Below the pieces are notes generated by a model. That model was not told the origin of the DNA and ran no database searches. It saw only the letters and a program-made list of their open reading frames with translations. DNA of 64,000 nt from Tubulanus polymorphus. Its lineage: Eukaryota; Nemertea; Palaeonemertea; Tubulaniformes; Tubulanidae. Location: positions 558,001-622,000 of the forward strand of contig NC_134033.1 of NCBI RefSeq assembly GCF_964204645.1, given 5' to 3'. The position numbers were made by a program, and so were the translations under genes. Of the stretch, positions 63,950-64,000 are shown in pieces. How positions within the stretch are numbered: position 1 is the first letter of the stretch; each line of letters opens with the position of its first letter.

Positions 63950-64000
63950 CGTTACTATTTTTCTAAAATTGAAGACCTAAAACAGAAACATCTCAGCGAC

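Overview
The window is animal nuclear DNA. It has spliced genes with GT/AG introns, Wnt and GPCR genes, TATA-type promoters, UTR introns and a dense load of short inverted-repeat elements. A tandem series of secreted Gly-rich proteins resembling shell or cuticle matrix proteins, a single-domain VWC-like secreted protein and a VWD protein suggest a marine lophotrochozoan, most likely a mollusc. That assignment is an inference from gene content; no sequence search was run.

Layout. At 0.5-3.3 kb (+) lie the last two exons of a gene with a CARD-like helical segment. At 4.7-6.2 kb (-) is an SMG9 homologue with its whole CDS in one exon, and a 153-bp tandem repeat has duplicated its stop region. 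A one-exon class A GPCR follows at 7.3-8.3 kb (+), then a 5'-truncated, frameshifted non-LTR retrotransposon (-). From 10 to 25.5 kb (-) there are four signal-peptide-bearing Gly-rich genes that share one architecture: a leader exon, an acceptor 8-12 nt before the ATG, a repetitive coding exon, and a donor-like site 14-44 nt after the stop. From 29.7 to 41 kb (+) a six-exon Wnt11 gene can be reconstructed completely with consistent phases. At 44-45 kb (-) a three-exon secreted Cys-rich gene was assembled that is too fragmented to appear as one open frame. At 50.2-57.9 kb (-) is a 17-exon coiled-coil gene with a UBAN ubiquitin-binding motif (TNIP/ABIN or NEMO type). At 61.1-63.7 kb (-) is a five-exon secreted protein with one VWD domain.

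The rest is mostly repeats. Several palindromic MITE-like families, called A to E here, share a terminus close to CAGGGGCCAGTTSC. Some have amplified their interior into minisatellites of 47, 39 or 61 bp. Others include a CAGGG-ended MITE, a pogo/Tigger-like MITE with a 70-bp internal tandem, a family with ends near ATGATACCTTGTTTCTC (three copies) and tRNA-derived SINE-like units.

The most unusual signal is a set of hammerhead-ribozyme-like cores (CTGANGA, helix II, GAAAC) inside inverted-repeat elements at 17.6, 51.8 and 53.2-53.6 kb. The last locus has four copies at an exact 69-bp period inside an intron of the UBAN gene. No functional link among the host genes is implied by their order, except that the Gly-rich genes are clearly a paralogous cluster.
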